From JBBQLG01 sp964251665 (lineage in GTDB: Bacteria > Bacteroidota > Bacteroidia > Cytophagales > Spirosomataceae), in NCBI GenBank assembly GCA_964251665.1, contig CAXUKO010000024.1, positions 19,016 through 83,015 of the forward strand: a stretch of DNA of 64,000 nt, in the 5' to 3' direction. The translations under genes were made by a program, and so were the position numbers. How positions within the stretch are numbered: the stretch's first letter is position 1; the number at the start of each line of letters is the position of its first letter. Shown piece after piece: positions 8,624-19,810 of the stretch. The notes below the pieces were generated by a model that did not search any database, was not told where the DNA came from, and worked only from the letters and a program-made list of their open reading frames with translations.

Positions 8624-8662
8624 TAATAAGCCGCGCCAGACGATTCTAGGCGCGGCTTATTA
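8624..8662. terminator. Strong bidirectional terminator hairpin
   Basis: Perfect 14-bp arms TAATAAGCCGCGCC/GGCGCGGCTTATTA (8624-8637 and 8649-8662) with an 11-nt loop. The flanking A/T runs suit termination on either strand. It separates the small-gene region from the secreted-protein locus. Confidence 0.85.
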
Positions 8663-8927
8663 TTGCCATTCACTGTACCGGAGAAATCACCTGACTTATT
8701 GGCACGAAAATAGCTAGCCACGCTTCTTCCCATCTCCAATTACGTGCCTAAGTGGGTGTTTTTAAATGAAGGTTATGTTAATCTTATCCTACATAAAGTT
8801 ACATGTAGATATCCGTTAATTATAAGGCTTATGTTTACTTTTAATCAATAAATATCTATTAGTTCTTGGCATAGTTTAGTTTTGGCATACATATTGGAAT
8901 AGATTGAACATAAACTCATCTATTCAA

Positions 8928-9224
8928 ATGAAGAACTTACTACTGAACAGTACAGTGCTTTTATGTTTAAGTCATACCATATCACAATCGAAATATTTCG
9001 AATTGTGTATTATTAGTAGTCATTCGAGAGAATCCGATATCGTTTCAAAAGTTGAAGTGAAACCGAGCATTTGTGCCCTGGAAGGTATTGACAAAAAATT
9101 AAACGTTACCCATTTGTACTGTCCGGAATTGGGAACCTGGCCACTTTTTTCAACTGGTCAGGTAGGTGCAACTACAAATACTCTACTACTAGCTCCTTAT
9201 AGAAGTCAAGCCAACGAGACTTAA
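8928..9224 (+). CDS. Short exported protein, possibly a truncated repeat-adhesin remnant
   Basis: 98 residues from ATG 8928. The N-terminus has signal-peptide character (MKNLLLNSTVLLCLSHT). From about residue 50, the pattern SICALEG...LNVTHLYCPELGTW then FSTGQVG and TNTLLLAP parallels the Ig-like repeat of the giant protein downstream (ICAGQ...CSG...WSTG...I.VSP), but it stops within that one unit. It may be a small surface protein or the leftover 5' end of a decayed relative of the 9460 gene. The sequence upstream is AT-rich. Confidence 0.4.
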   Translation: MKNLLLNSTVLLCLSHTISQSKYFELCIISSHSRESDIVSKVEVKPSICALEGIDKKLNVTHLYCPELGTWPLFSTGQVGATTNTLLLAPYRSQANET

Positions 9225-9369
9225 CTTCATCTGCGAGGTTGTCTATAACAGACGCTCCTTCTTTAGCCGTAGACAGTAGGTTGTTACAGACCTCATTGGC
9301 AAACAACCTTGCTGCTCAGAAACTCCTTTTTCTTAATTAAATCTCTTCGGCCAGTTATAGTCTGCTAAA

Positions 9370-9389
9370 CGATAAGACACGTCTTATCG
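9370..9389. promoter_or_regulatory. 20-bp palindrome upstream of the giant surface-protein gene
   Basis: CGATAAGAC and GTCTTATCG (9370-9378, 9381-9389) are perfect inverted arms separated by AC. It lies 70 nt upstream of the start at 9460 in a 235-nt gene-free stretch, which suits an operator for the toxin locus. It has no T-run typical of a terminator. Confidence 0.4.
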
Positions 9390-9459
9390 GTCTGGCTGTG
9401 CTTTGAAGTAACCTTCATTTACTAAAGCAATCTTTTGCTTTCCATTCGCTCAGTTTACA

Positions 9460-12400
9460 ATGATTCTATCTCTACGCCTTGTATTCAGAATTCTGAGTCT
9501 ACTTTTTATTTGGTTCACTACTCAAAGCCAAAGGGCAGTTGCCGGTATTGATCCTCCTATTCGAAGAGAGCCCATAAAAGAAGAGGCTGTTCGTCATCGA
9601 CCTGGATTGCCTAGGCCATTTTCCAAAACTGTTTTTTCGGAAGTCGGCCCCCTACCTTTCAGGCCAACTCCTGTTCGCTCAAGCAAGTTAGGAACTAAGC
9701 TACCATTACCCAATGCGGCTGACCCTATACGTTTTAGTCTGACAACCAGAAAGGATAGTGTAGCTATAGGCGAAGAGGTAGAAATTACTATTCGAGCTGA
9801 ACTATTGGATATTCCCAGCAGTCTGATGTTCTTTCTGCCTGGCTCTAACTCGTATGCGCTCAAGGTAATCATGCCTGAAAATTTCCAGCGAACAGGAGGC
9901 AGTTTTAATGATTATGTAGAAGGAACACTGACTCGGCCTCATGAAGCAGTTGAATATACAATTAAAGGTGTATTCAATGAGCCGTCTTCCAACCCTTGTT
10001 TTACGCTATTAAGAGGACCTCGGGAGCGTACCTCGGATTCTTGGTTTATCAAGAAAGATGAAGTGTGTATTGGACTTCAAAAACGCTTAAATTCAGAGCA
10101 GTTGTTCAATCGATCTTCGAGACAGGGGTCCGATAGTTTATTAAACGGACATACTACTTCAGCCCTCACAGGAATAACAATCAACCCTTCAATGACTTTG
10201 GGTAGTTGTCCATCAGCAGGAAATCCCGTAAGCTACACAGTTAATTTTACTAATTCTGGCGGTACTACTACATTATGGGCTTATCTGTGCCTTGGTAATA
10301 ATAGAGCGAAAGTTAATTTTCCGGTTACTATTCCAGGAGGTGAATCAACGCTAACTGGCTCTATACCTCTGCCTGCCACCAGCGATAATACTAATTGCCC
10401 TTCAACGGGTTTATGCGCAAACGGAAATTGTAACGTCTTTCACTTTCACTTCTTTAGAACGAAAGTAACCAGTGTTGATGCTTGTGGTAATTACGATGTA
10501 AATGGCAGTAGTGAATCAACGACTACAGATGTTATACCTTATGGATTAAATACGCCAACCATTTCTGGTGGTAACGCAAGAACAGCAGATGCTAATGGAA
10601 ATATAACTTTAAGTGCTACTGGATGCAGTGTCTATGAAACTCTTCGCTGGTACCGTGCTGATGACGGAAATTATTTCGGCAATAATGACAATTCTACCCT
10701 TTCTCTTCATTTAGATAATTATGACCTATCAGTTTATACAAGATGTATAAACAAGTCACTTCAGAGTTGTGTTGGCCCTCAGTCTAATATTGTAACGGTA
10801 GCCAGACCAAACTCAACGCCTAACCCCTGTGCAGGAGCCAGCACAGCACCTACCTGGGTGGACACGGGTGCTCCCTACTGTCAGGACGGACGCCGGTACC
10901 AGAACCAGTACGACNNNNNNNNNNNNNNNNNNNNNNNNNNNNNNNNNNNNNNNNNNNNNNNNNNNNNNNNNNNNNNNNNNNNNNNNNNNNNNNNNNNNNN
11001 NNNNNNNNNNNNNNGGACACGGGTGCTCCCTACTGTCAGGACGGACGCCGGTACCAGAACCAGTACGACACCAACCAGTGCTCGGCTTCCAACCCCCGCA
11101 CGCGTGCAGTCGACATCGGCTCGTGTGCCACCGCCCCGACCGATGTCTGTCTCAAGGCCGATGGCAGTCCTTACCCCAACGACCAGAACATCACCGGCCC
11201 CACCAGCACCGTGTGTGCCGGATCAGCAGTGACCCTGTCAGCCAACAACTGCGGGGATGGTGCCGTAGTGCGCTGGTCCACGGGCGACACCGGTAGTACG
11301 CTCAACCTGAACGCTCCCTCCACTAACACCAACTACACTTTCACCTGTACCTATCCCAGCACCTGCGTTCGGTACTCCTCTACCTTCACCCTGCGCACTC
11401 AGACCTGCACGACTGACCCCTGCGCAGGAGCCAGCACAGCACCTACCTGGGTGGACACGGGTGCTCCCTACTGTCAGGACGGACGCCGGTACCAGAACCA
11501 GTACGACTCTAACCAGTGCTCCTCCTCTAACCCCCGCACTCAAGTCAGAGACCTTGGGCCATGTACTACCGGCTCCTCATTCGTTCTCATTCCTCCGAGT
11601 TTTAATTGCTCGACTAATCAATTCACCTTCCAGACCACAGGCGGAAACGGTAGTACAATTCGCTATTATGCTCCTGGAATTACAAATTGGACTCTTAGTG
11701 CCGGAGTTTTCAACATCAATTATGATAACAACACCGTATTTAACTTACAGGCCTGTCAGGGTTGCGATGCCAATATTAGTGGCGGAACGTTTGTTACCTA
11801 TTCCTGGAACCCAAGTGCCTATTGTAGTAATCAAACGGTTAAGCCTGCCCCGCCGGTAGTCAACAACGTTACCATCTGCGCCGGGCAGGGGGCTACGCTA
11901 ATGGCTAATGGGTGTAGCGGACAGATACTGTGGTCGACGGGATATTCAGGAAACCCCCTTACGTTGGCTGCTTCGGCCCTGACCACGACCAGATCGTTTA
12001 CAGCCATATGTCAGGGGCAGCAGAACAGTGATCCGGCCACAGCCACTGTCACGGTTAATCCGAACCCGATAGCTATCCCGAAATCCCGCATTTATAATCA
12101 GGATTTTGGTACGCTTACCAGCCAAACCCTCTGTGCAGGTGGCAACATTGCCTTTGGTATGTCGCCCTATCCCATTCCGGCCGGTTATACTCTGCAGTGG
12201 AAAGCGCCCAATGGTGATCCCAGACCCGTTAATGAAAACTGGGACATTCTAAACGTAACTAACGGCAATGCGGGTACATACACCTATACGGTCACGGATA
12301 ACAATGGGTGTTCCAGTTCAGCTACCGTTAACGTAATGGTTATCTCTGCGCCTACCATTACAGGCAACCTCAGTATTTGCGCGGGTAGTAATACCACACT

Positions 12401-15400
12401 TACCGCTTCGTGCCCCTACGGAGGTACTCCCAATTGGACCAATGGCTCTCTAATAGTCAGTGCGGCCGGTACTTATACCGCTACCTGTTCAGGTAATGGG
12501 TGTACCAGTCCGATTTCCAGCGTTACCGTCACTCAGCGACCAGCTAATCAATGTACAACGGGTGGGACTCTAACGCTGTTGGTGCCAACCTTTAATTGTA
12601 GTACTCACCAGTTTATATTTAATACCAGCGGAGGAGATGGCACTCCTGTTCGATTCTTCAGCGTTGGTATCACCGGCTGGACAACCAGTACGGGCCCTTT
12701 CTATCCAGATATATATCCTGATACTAAGCCATTCAATTTGATAGCCTGCCAAGGCTGTGATGTTAATGGCTACGGTGGGACACAGGTCAATTACTCCTGG
12801 GATGCGATTGCCTATTGTAATAAACCGGCAAAGCCAGCCGTCACCAGCTCGACAATCTGTGCCGGGCAGAGCGCGGTGTTAAGTGCAACTGGATGTAGTG
12901 GACAGGTGCAATGGTCAACGGGCCAAACCGGAACCAGTATTCTTATATCAGCTACAGCACTGACAACTACCACTTCGTTCACCGCCACGTGTCAGGTTGG
13001 GTCATATAGTAGTGACCCGGCTACAGGTATGGTAACAGTTTTACCGCTACCCATACCCAGCATAAGTGGTAGTTTAAATATTTGCGCGGGCCAGACGACA
13101 GCATTGACTGCCAATGGCGGGGGCACTTATCGGTGGAGTACTGGCGCGACAACGGCAGCCATCACGGCCAGTACAGCAGGTACTTACTCGGTGACCGTCA
13201 CCAGCGGATCGGGCTGCTCAGCGGTGGCCAGCGCGAATGTGGTTGTCTACGCCATGCCTGCTGCCCCTACTCTTACTGCCAGTTCAACAAGTCTTTGTCC
13301 AGGTGGAACGAGTGTACTGACGGCGTCTGGTTGTTCAGGTACTGTCACCTGGTCAACGGGGGCAACTGGATCAAACAGCATAACGGTAAGCCCAGCAGTC
13401 TCCACTACTTATAATGCCATTTGTACTACATTTCCTGTTAGTGGTATTTATTGTCAATCGGCCAATGCCAGTATAGGGATAAGTGTCAACGCGGTACCTG
13501 TTGCCAGCATCGCTGGTAATTTAAGTATCTGCGCTGGCCAAACCACCACGCTCACAGCCAGTGGAGGCAGCACCTACCGCTGGAGCACCGGAGCGATAAC
13601 CGCAGCAATATCTGCCAGCACAGCGGGGACTTATAGTGTGACGGTGACCACTGGGGCCGGTTGTTCTGCCGTCACCAGTGCAGGAATTGTCGTCAATCCC
13701 TTACCTACAGCCAGTATTGTTGGTAGTTTGAGTATCTGTACAGGGCAGACCACTACTATAACCGCCAGTGGGGGCAGTAGCTACCGATGGAGTACGGGGG
13801 CCTTGACCGCTGCAGTCAGTGTAAGTGTGGCAGGCACCTATAGCGTGACCGTCACTAATGGCTCAGGGTGTTCAGTCGTAACCAGTGCGAATGTGGTGAT
13901 CAATGCTCAGCCTGTTGCCAGCATCAGCGGAAACCTCAGTATTTGTGCTGGCCAAACCACCACGCTCACGGCCAGTGGAGGAAGCACCTACCAATGGAAC
14001 ACCGGAGCGATGACAGCAGCCATCAGCGCCAGTGTGGCCACTACGTATAGTGTTACCGTGAGTAACGGGGCAGGTTGTTTAGCTGTAGCTAATGCGAGTG
14101 TGAGCATCAGTTCTGCGCCAGTTGCTTCTATAGTCGGTACCTTAAGTGTCTGTGCTGGTCAATCAACGACACTGACCGCTACCGGCGGTAGTAGCTACCG
14201 TTGGAGTACCGGCGCTACCACTTCATCAATTACCGCTGCTACAGCCGGGCCGTATAGTGTAACGGTAACAGCTGGAACAGGTTGTTCGGCTGTAACCAGC
14301 GCTACTTTGGTGGTTAACTCAGTACCTACTGCCAGCATCGCAGGTAATTTGAGTATCTGCGCCGGGCAAAGCACAGTCTTAACGGCGAATGGGGGTAGTA
14401 CCTATCGGTGGAGCACAGGAGCGACTACAGCAGCCATCACGGCCAGCACAGCTGGCACCTACTCAGTAACTGTTAGTAGCGGGGCTGGGTGCTCAGCGGT
14501 GGCTAGTGCCAATGTAGTGGTTAACGCTTTGCCTACCGCCAGCATCAGCGGAAACCTCAGCCTCTGTGCTGGTCAAACGACGATCTTGACTGGGATTGGA
14601 GGAAGCACCTACCGGTGGAGCACGGGTGCCACTACAGCAGCTGTATCTGTCAGTACAGCGGGTACCTATAGCCTAACGGTGACCAGTGGTGCAGGTTGTT
14701 CAGCATTAACCAGCGCGAGTGTGATGGTTAATGCGGTACCTGTTGCCAGCATCGCTGGTAACTTAAGTATCTGCGCTGGCCAAACCACCACGCTCACAGC
14801 CAGTGGAGGCAACACCTACCGCTGGACTACAGGGGCAACCACATCTACGCTTAGTGTGAGTGTAGCAGGGACTTACTCGGTAACGGTTACCAGTGGAACA
14901 GGATGTTCAGCTGTAGCCAGTGCGAACGTAGTGGTCAACGCGGTACCTATGGCCAGCATCGCCGGTAACTTAAGCCTCTGCGCCGGGCAGAGTACAACCC
15001 TGACGGCCAGTGGGGGCACCAATTATACTTGGTCAACCGGGCAGACAACCCAATCGATTATCATTAGCCCAGCCGCTACAACGCCTTATTCAGTGACTGC
15101 CGGTGCCAGCGGCTGTATAGGTGCTCCCGCAACCCAGACGGTAACCGTAGGGCTTAAACCAGCTAAACCTACTTCCGCTTCGGCAACACCTATCGCTATT
15201 AACAAGCCTACCAGCGTTACACTGACGGCCGCCGGGTGTTCAGGAACCTTACGCTGGGAATACGCCAATGGAAGTGTACTAGCCGGAAACGTCGTTTCAG
15301 TCAGTGCTACCACAACATTTGGGGTGCGGTGCCAAAATGCACTGGGTTGTTTAAGCGATACGGCTTCTGTCACGATTCGATACCTCAATCTACCCCTGCC

Positions 15401-18400
15401 AACCATTGGTCAATACCCGACCGCCCCACTATTTTGTGGACCGGCGAACATGACCCTGACGGCCAATGGTTGTCCGGTTGGCAGTACGCCCAAATGGTGG
15501 AATGGCAGCACCGGTCAAACCTTGATGATTACCCTGACTACGTCAACAACCTTATCGGCTGTTTGTACGCAGGATGGTTTGGAAGGGCCATCATCGAATA
15601 CCATTCCAATTACCATCAGGACCGCTCCTACAATCAGTTCTGCTAATGGCTTCACTATCGGCCAGCCAATTTCATTAAAATACGCTCAAACACTTTCGTT
15701 GACAGCAGTTGCTCCTGGGGCGAACGGAATTGTCTGGCGAGGACCGGTGGATTACTCCTGGCCCGAGGCCGCTCTGACCCGAATTGGTGTGACGTCAGAC
15801 ATGTCTGGCTTGTACACGGCCGTCGCTTCGTACACCAGTAATGCCTGTTCTACTTCGGCAGTCGTTACGGTTATTATTGATAACCCGTTGCTGGGTACTC
15901 AGCCGATCACTCCAGCCAGCTATTGTGCGGGCTCAATCCTGACCGTTCCCTTTGCCACTACGGATACATTTGGAAGCGGCAATGTATTTACTGTGCAATT
16001 GTCGGATGTTAGTGGGAGCTTCGCTAATCCTACTTCACTGAGTGGTACTGTGGCTGCGAACGCTATAGTGGTTACCTTGCCCCTTACAACACCACCCGGC
16101 ACGGGATACAGGGTGCGCCTAATGGGCAGCAATCCTCAAACAGAAGGAGAGGCAAGCTCTACCATCCTGACGATCTCAGCTCCCCCGAGTGTATCAGCCA
16201 TGAGCAACAGCCCGGCTGGACAGGTGAGTATTGGCGATACATTACGGCTGACAACGAGTGGACAGAACCTAACGGGAGCAACCTATACCTGGAGCGGGCC
16301 GAATAATTATGCAGCCACCGTAGCGAACCCTGCTATTCCTAAAAGTACCACGGCAAACAATGGCATCTATACCTTGACGCTACGTACTTCAGGTGGCTGC
16401 ACCGTTACGGCACAGACCAGCGTATCACTAAACGCCGATACCAGTCATGTGCAGCGTAACATTCGTATCAAATCCGTAGATGCCACACTCAGCGAAACGG
16501 ATCTGATTCCGCGTGTAAATGGAGGGCTTGGTTCGCTGAACCTCTCGGTGGAGGAACTGGATGGCCAAAGTCTGGCAGGCTACACCTATCTTTGGACGCG
16601 GCCAGTAAGCACGACCGATACGACACCCGCTACGGCAACGTCGATCACCTTAACCGGTGGACAGGTTGGCGAGTACAAAGTGTTGCTAACAAAAGGCCGG
16701 GATACCCTGATAGCCTATACAACAATACGATCGAAACCCTGCAGGCAGGTAGCCCATACCTACCGTTGCGGTGTGGGGCCAGCTACACCTATCCTGGATT
16801 CTGGTAGCCTCGGTTTGAGCAGCTTAGCACCTGGAGATACCATTCGTACAGGTGACTTTGATGTGATAGTAACACAAATATTGAGTGGTGGTGCTGGTAA
16901 CTGGACAGGTAAAGGCTATACTGAAATCCCTTATTTGCAAGGCCAACAAATTGCTGTTGAGTTTACCAACGCCTTTGTGAACGATTGTTATGAATTCACG
17001 GGGCGTTCAGGAATAGTGCAATCTACTTTTGATCCGAGTTGGAGTGGGGTAGTAGATATTGATGCAGGAATTGACTTGTTAAAAAAAGCGGCCGAGCAAG
17101 TGGATATACTTTTGTCAGCTTACAAAGGGACACCTGATCAAATAACTGCCATACAGAACACGATTGTACCCTTACTGGAGCAGTATAAGGATAATCCTCA
17201 GGCTGCTGATCTGATTGATAAGCTCAACCATCTTTCTAAAGACTGTAAAACCAGTGATCCTAATGCTGGTACATTGAGTGCTGCTTGTCAGCTTGCTTTA
17301 AAGGAGGTACAAATGTCGTATGACTCTTTGCAGAAGATTATTGATGAGCTACCTCCTTTCCCAGATGAACTACTATCTGGACAAGTTCCATCGCCAAACG
17401 GGCGTGTAGCGGCTAGCGATAGCCCAGTTCCAGATATTACACTGGCTGAGTTAAATGGTTGCGCAACCTTAAAAGATTGTGCAACTAAGGTTGGATGTAG
17501 CTGCGGAGGGAAAGTTACAAAGTATTATGGCCAGCTTTATGGACCAGGAGATGAATTCTGGCTGATAGAGACGGGTGGTAAAAAATATTACATTTGGCGT
17601 GGCTATTCTCTGACAAAAGAAATATGGGGATTCTGTCCTGTTGGTGAAAAGGAGTACACAGCCTTCTATCCAACTCAAGGTATCACTGCCGGTGCTGCTT
17701 TTGCAGATGCGGGACAGAAGTTTGTCTTTGAGATAGGTCTGGTTATGGCAACTGGCGGTGGATCGACTGTTACTGAAGAAGTTATTGCTAATGTTGGTGA
17801 TGCTTTCGTGTCAGCTTTGGCCGAAAGTAACGGAGACTGGGATAAGTTTCAAGCATCACTGGGTACGAATCTTCTGTTTACATCTGTTGGTTTAACACCT
17901 GAAGCGGCTAAGCGCTTTAAGAAATTCCTTATTGAAGCGAAACCCTATTTTAGTCAGTTTGCTAGTGAAGCAGCTAAGAAGCTAATAACTTGGAAGACCT
18001 CAACAGGATGGTTAAGCGATGTACTGGCTGGCGTGTCGAAGCTAACACCTAATGAGGCAACAAGAGTAAAAAGCTTTCTAAATGGGACGCTCAACACAAC
18101 CTACGAGTTAGTTGTTAAGCAGGGTGGATCATTTAAAAAACTTACAGAAAATACCGCAGATATTCTTGATCAGAATAAAAATAGAATTGCGACATTCATT
18201 AAACAGGGAAGTGATTATGCACTTGACAATATTAAATGGGCGAGCGATAATATTCAATATATTGTTCGCCAACGACTAAAAGGTGTTAAGTTTAGAAGAG
18301 CACCGGATGGCCTTTTCGAAACTGGTGATCTAGAATTAGTTGAGGAAATTTGTAACAGCGGAGGGCGCCTATCTGCTAGTACTAATTCAGCAGTTACCAC

Positions 18401-19016
18401 CAGTGGGTGCAATTTATTACTGCGAGTCGTAGCTAGGTTAAGAAAGTTTAGAATTGCCGATATTGATGCCATTGGAGAAATTAGTCCTATAATGGGATCA
18501 CAACCCTACTTTAGTCGTGCAACGGTAGATAGGTTTGCTGATAAGTTCATTCCCGACGAAACACGAATTCAGCAAATCATTAATAAAATTAAGGATTTAG
18601 GTGATTTAGATGGAACACGTACAGAGAGTGTTTCTGATTTGCTATTCGAAAGGGACGGATTTTTAATGTTTGACGGTAAAATTGGCTCGAATAATGGTTT
18701 TGATGGTGTTTACGTAAAAGGCACTTTGAGTAACATTCAGAGTGTTATAATAAATGATGCTAAACCTATATATCGAGGTCGTATTGAACTTAGCGCAGGG
18801 AATGCCGCTACATCGCTACCCAATCAGATGAGCAGAGCATGGATTCAATATGTACTGGATGGTTTAAAAGGGGCTTCTAGTCAGCAATCCAGGGATTTAG
18901 GAAATGCTTTACAACGTGAATGGACTAATAATCCGAGTAAGTTTATCCGTACTGTGACAGCGGTAGAGAAAGACACGGGTAAGGTCGTTATTTTAAAACT
19001 TGATAGTTTATACTAA
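9460..19016 (+). CDS. Giant surface-exposed polymorphic-toxin-like protein with Ig-like repeats and nuclease-like C-terminus (assembly gap inside)
   Basis: About 3,185 codons. The frame from 9460 carries a signal peptide (hydrophobic core about residues 5-18). It is interrupted by 100 Ns and resumes at 11016 in another frame, ending at 19016. The same repeat (CQDGRRYQNQYD) is in frame on both sides, so this is one gene with a gap of unknown true size. After the gap come Cys-containing Ig-like units, then a run of 69-residue repeats (ICAGQ...WSTGAT...GTYSVTV), then nonrepetitive domains. The last 170 residues contain GSNNGFDGVYV, then INDAKP, then LPNQMSRAWI, the layout of restriction-endonuclease-fold toxin tips. 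There is no obvious type IX sorting domain. An immunity-like gene follows 4 nt later. The nuclease activity is inferred. Confidence 0.75.
10832..11507 (+). repeat. Near-identical 80-bp repeat copies flanking the assembly gap
   Basis: A sequence beginning with GCAGGAGCCAGCACAGCACC and ending at the codons for QNQYD occurs at about 10832-10914 and 11425-11507. A partial third copy at 11015-11070 is cut by the gap. The copies are identical where comparable and are more GC-rich than the flanking parts of the gene. The unit is part of a larger module of about 190 residues (CAGASTAPTW...TCTTDP). These identical repeats probably caused the assembly collapse. Confidence 0.8.
10915..11014. other. Assembly gap of 100 N
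   Basis: Exactly 100 Ns, a conventional placeholder. The true length is unknown, so the apparent frame change of the surrounding gene across it carries no information. Confidence 0.98.
13503..15160 (+). repeat. Tandem 207-bp (69-residue) Ig-like repeats
   Basis: Units beginning GCCAGCAT start at 13503, 13710 and 13917 and continue at 207-bp intervals to about 14950, eight in register. A related unit lies at about 13055, and more diverged units lie before and after. Each encodes a conserved core: ICAGQ, then TLTASGG, then YRWSTGAT, then GTYSVTV, then CSAV. The same unit type recurs in the protein encoded at 24936-30563, so the two genes share repeat stock. Confidence 0.9.
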
Positions 19017-19020
19017 GACA

Positions 19021-19791
19021 ATGAACAAAATAGAACAACTCCAAAGTAGGTACTCATTTGAGTTAGAAAATGAGGCTAACATTCTTGAGCTAATTAATAC
19101 TAGAGAAGCAGATAATGCACAAATGAGTTCTTGGATTGATACTCTATGGTATTGTAATCAAGTTTTTGCTTTTAAGTCTTTATTAGTTGATGAAGATTCT
19201 ACAAAAGCGAAGGAATACTTCTATATCTGTGGACTTCTTTTTGAAGCTATGGCACAATTAAGTAATATTTATAATGAGAGTAATGTTTTCATGGCTTTTC
19301 ATAATCGACTTAGCTATGCGTTAGTTAGTGATAACACTCAATTAATTGATCGATTAAGTTTTCTACGTGGTACGTTTAACGAGCGATATATCAAAGAGGG
19401 ATCTTTAATGATAACGATGCAATATGCTATTCGTGACAATTGGAGTGCCTTGGCTCAGATGATGGATGTATTCAACAAACGAATTGATAAGAATCGAGAG
19501 ATGTGGCGAATTAATGATCGAGACTTTTTTGCAGGACTTCTTAAACGTGACGTAGGTCAAATAGAGCAAGCTTTGAGCGCATTGATCAGTCCGCGAGTGC
19601 ATAAAAAGAGAAATCTCAATGAACTGTATGGGGAATTTGTCTCGCATCCGGCCTTAGGCTATGCCAAGTTAGCTTGGATGAAAGGTCTCTACGTACAAGT
19701 AAGTAGTCAACTCATACCTCAAGAATTGCTAATGGGTCAGTTTCAACGAGAATATATAAATCCATACAGTTTTTTGAACAAAATTATATAG
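19021..19791 (+). CDS. Imm49-like immunity protein candidate
   Basis: 256 residues, AT-rich and all-helical with no signal peptide, so cytoplasmic. ATG 19021 lies 4 nt after the stop of the giant toxin-like gene. An upstream in-frame start at 19000 would overlap it. Near the C-terminus, HPALGYAKLAWMKGLYVQV followed by SSQLIPQELL resembles the signature of Imm49-type immunity proteins (leucine-rich helices ending with LAW.kG..V...S...P.eLL). In polymorphic toxin loci, the gene directly after a nuclease-tipped toxin usually encodes its antidote, which binds and blocks the toxin domain in the producer. Family assignment is from memory. The location strongly supports an immunity role. Confidence 0.65.
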   Translation: MNKIEQLQSRYSFELENEANILELINTREADNAQMSSWIDTLWYCNQVFAFKSLLVDEDSTKAKEYFYICGLLFEAMAQLSNIYNESNVFMAFHNRLSYALVSDNTQLIDRLSFLRGTFNERYIKEGSLMITMQYAIRDNWSALAQMMDVFNKRIDKNREMWRINDRDFFAGLLKRDVGQIEQALSALISPRVHKKRNLNELYGEFVSHPALGYAKLAWMKGLYVQVSSQLIPQELLMGQFQREYINPYSFLNKII

Positions 19792-19810
19792 CTCACTAAC
19801 GACTTAACCA

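Noticed and set aside
10829..11232. Separate small or split genes around the N-gap
   Set aside because: Frames crossing the 100-N placeholder mean nothing. The repeat CQDGRRYQNQYD shows that one long gene spans the gap.
13055..15160. Non-coding tandem repeats
   Set aside because: The 207-bp unit is an exact multiple of three and is translated without stops as a repeated Ig-like domain.
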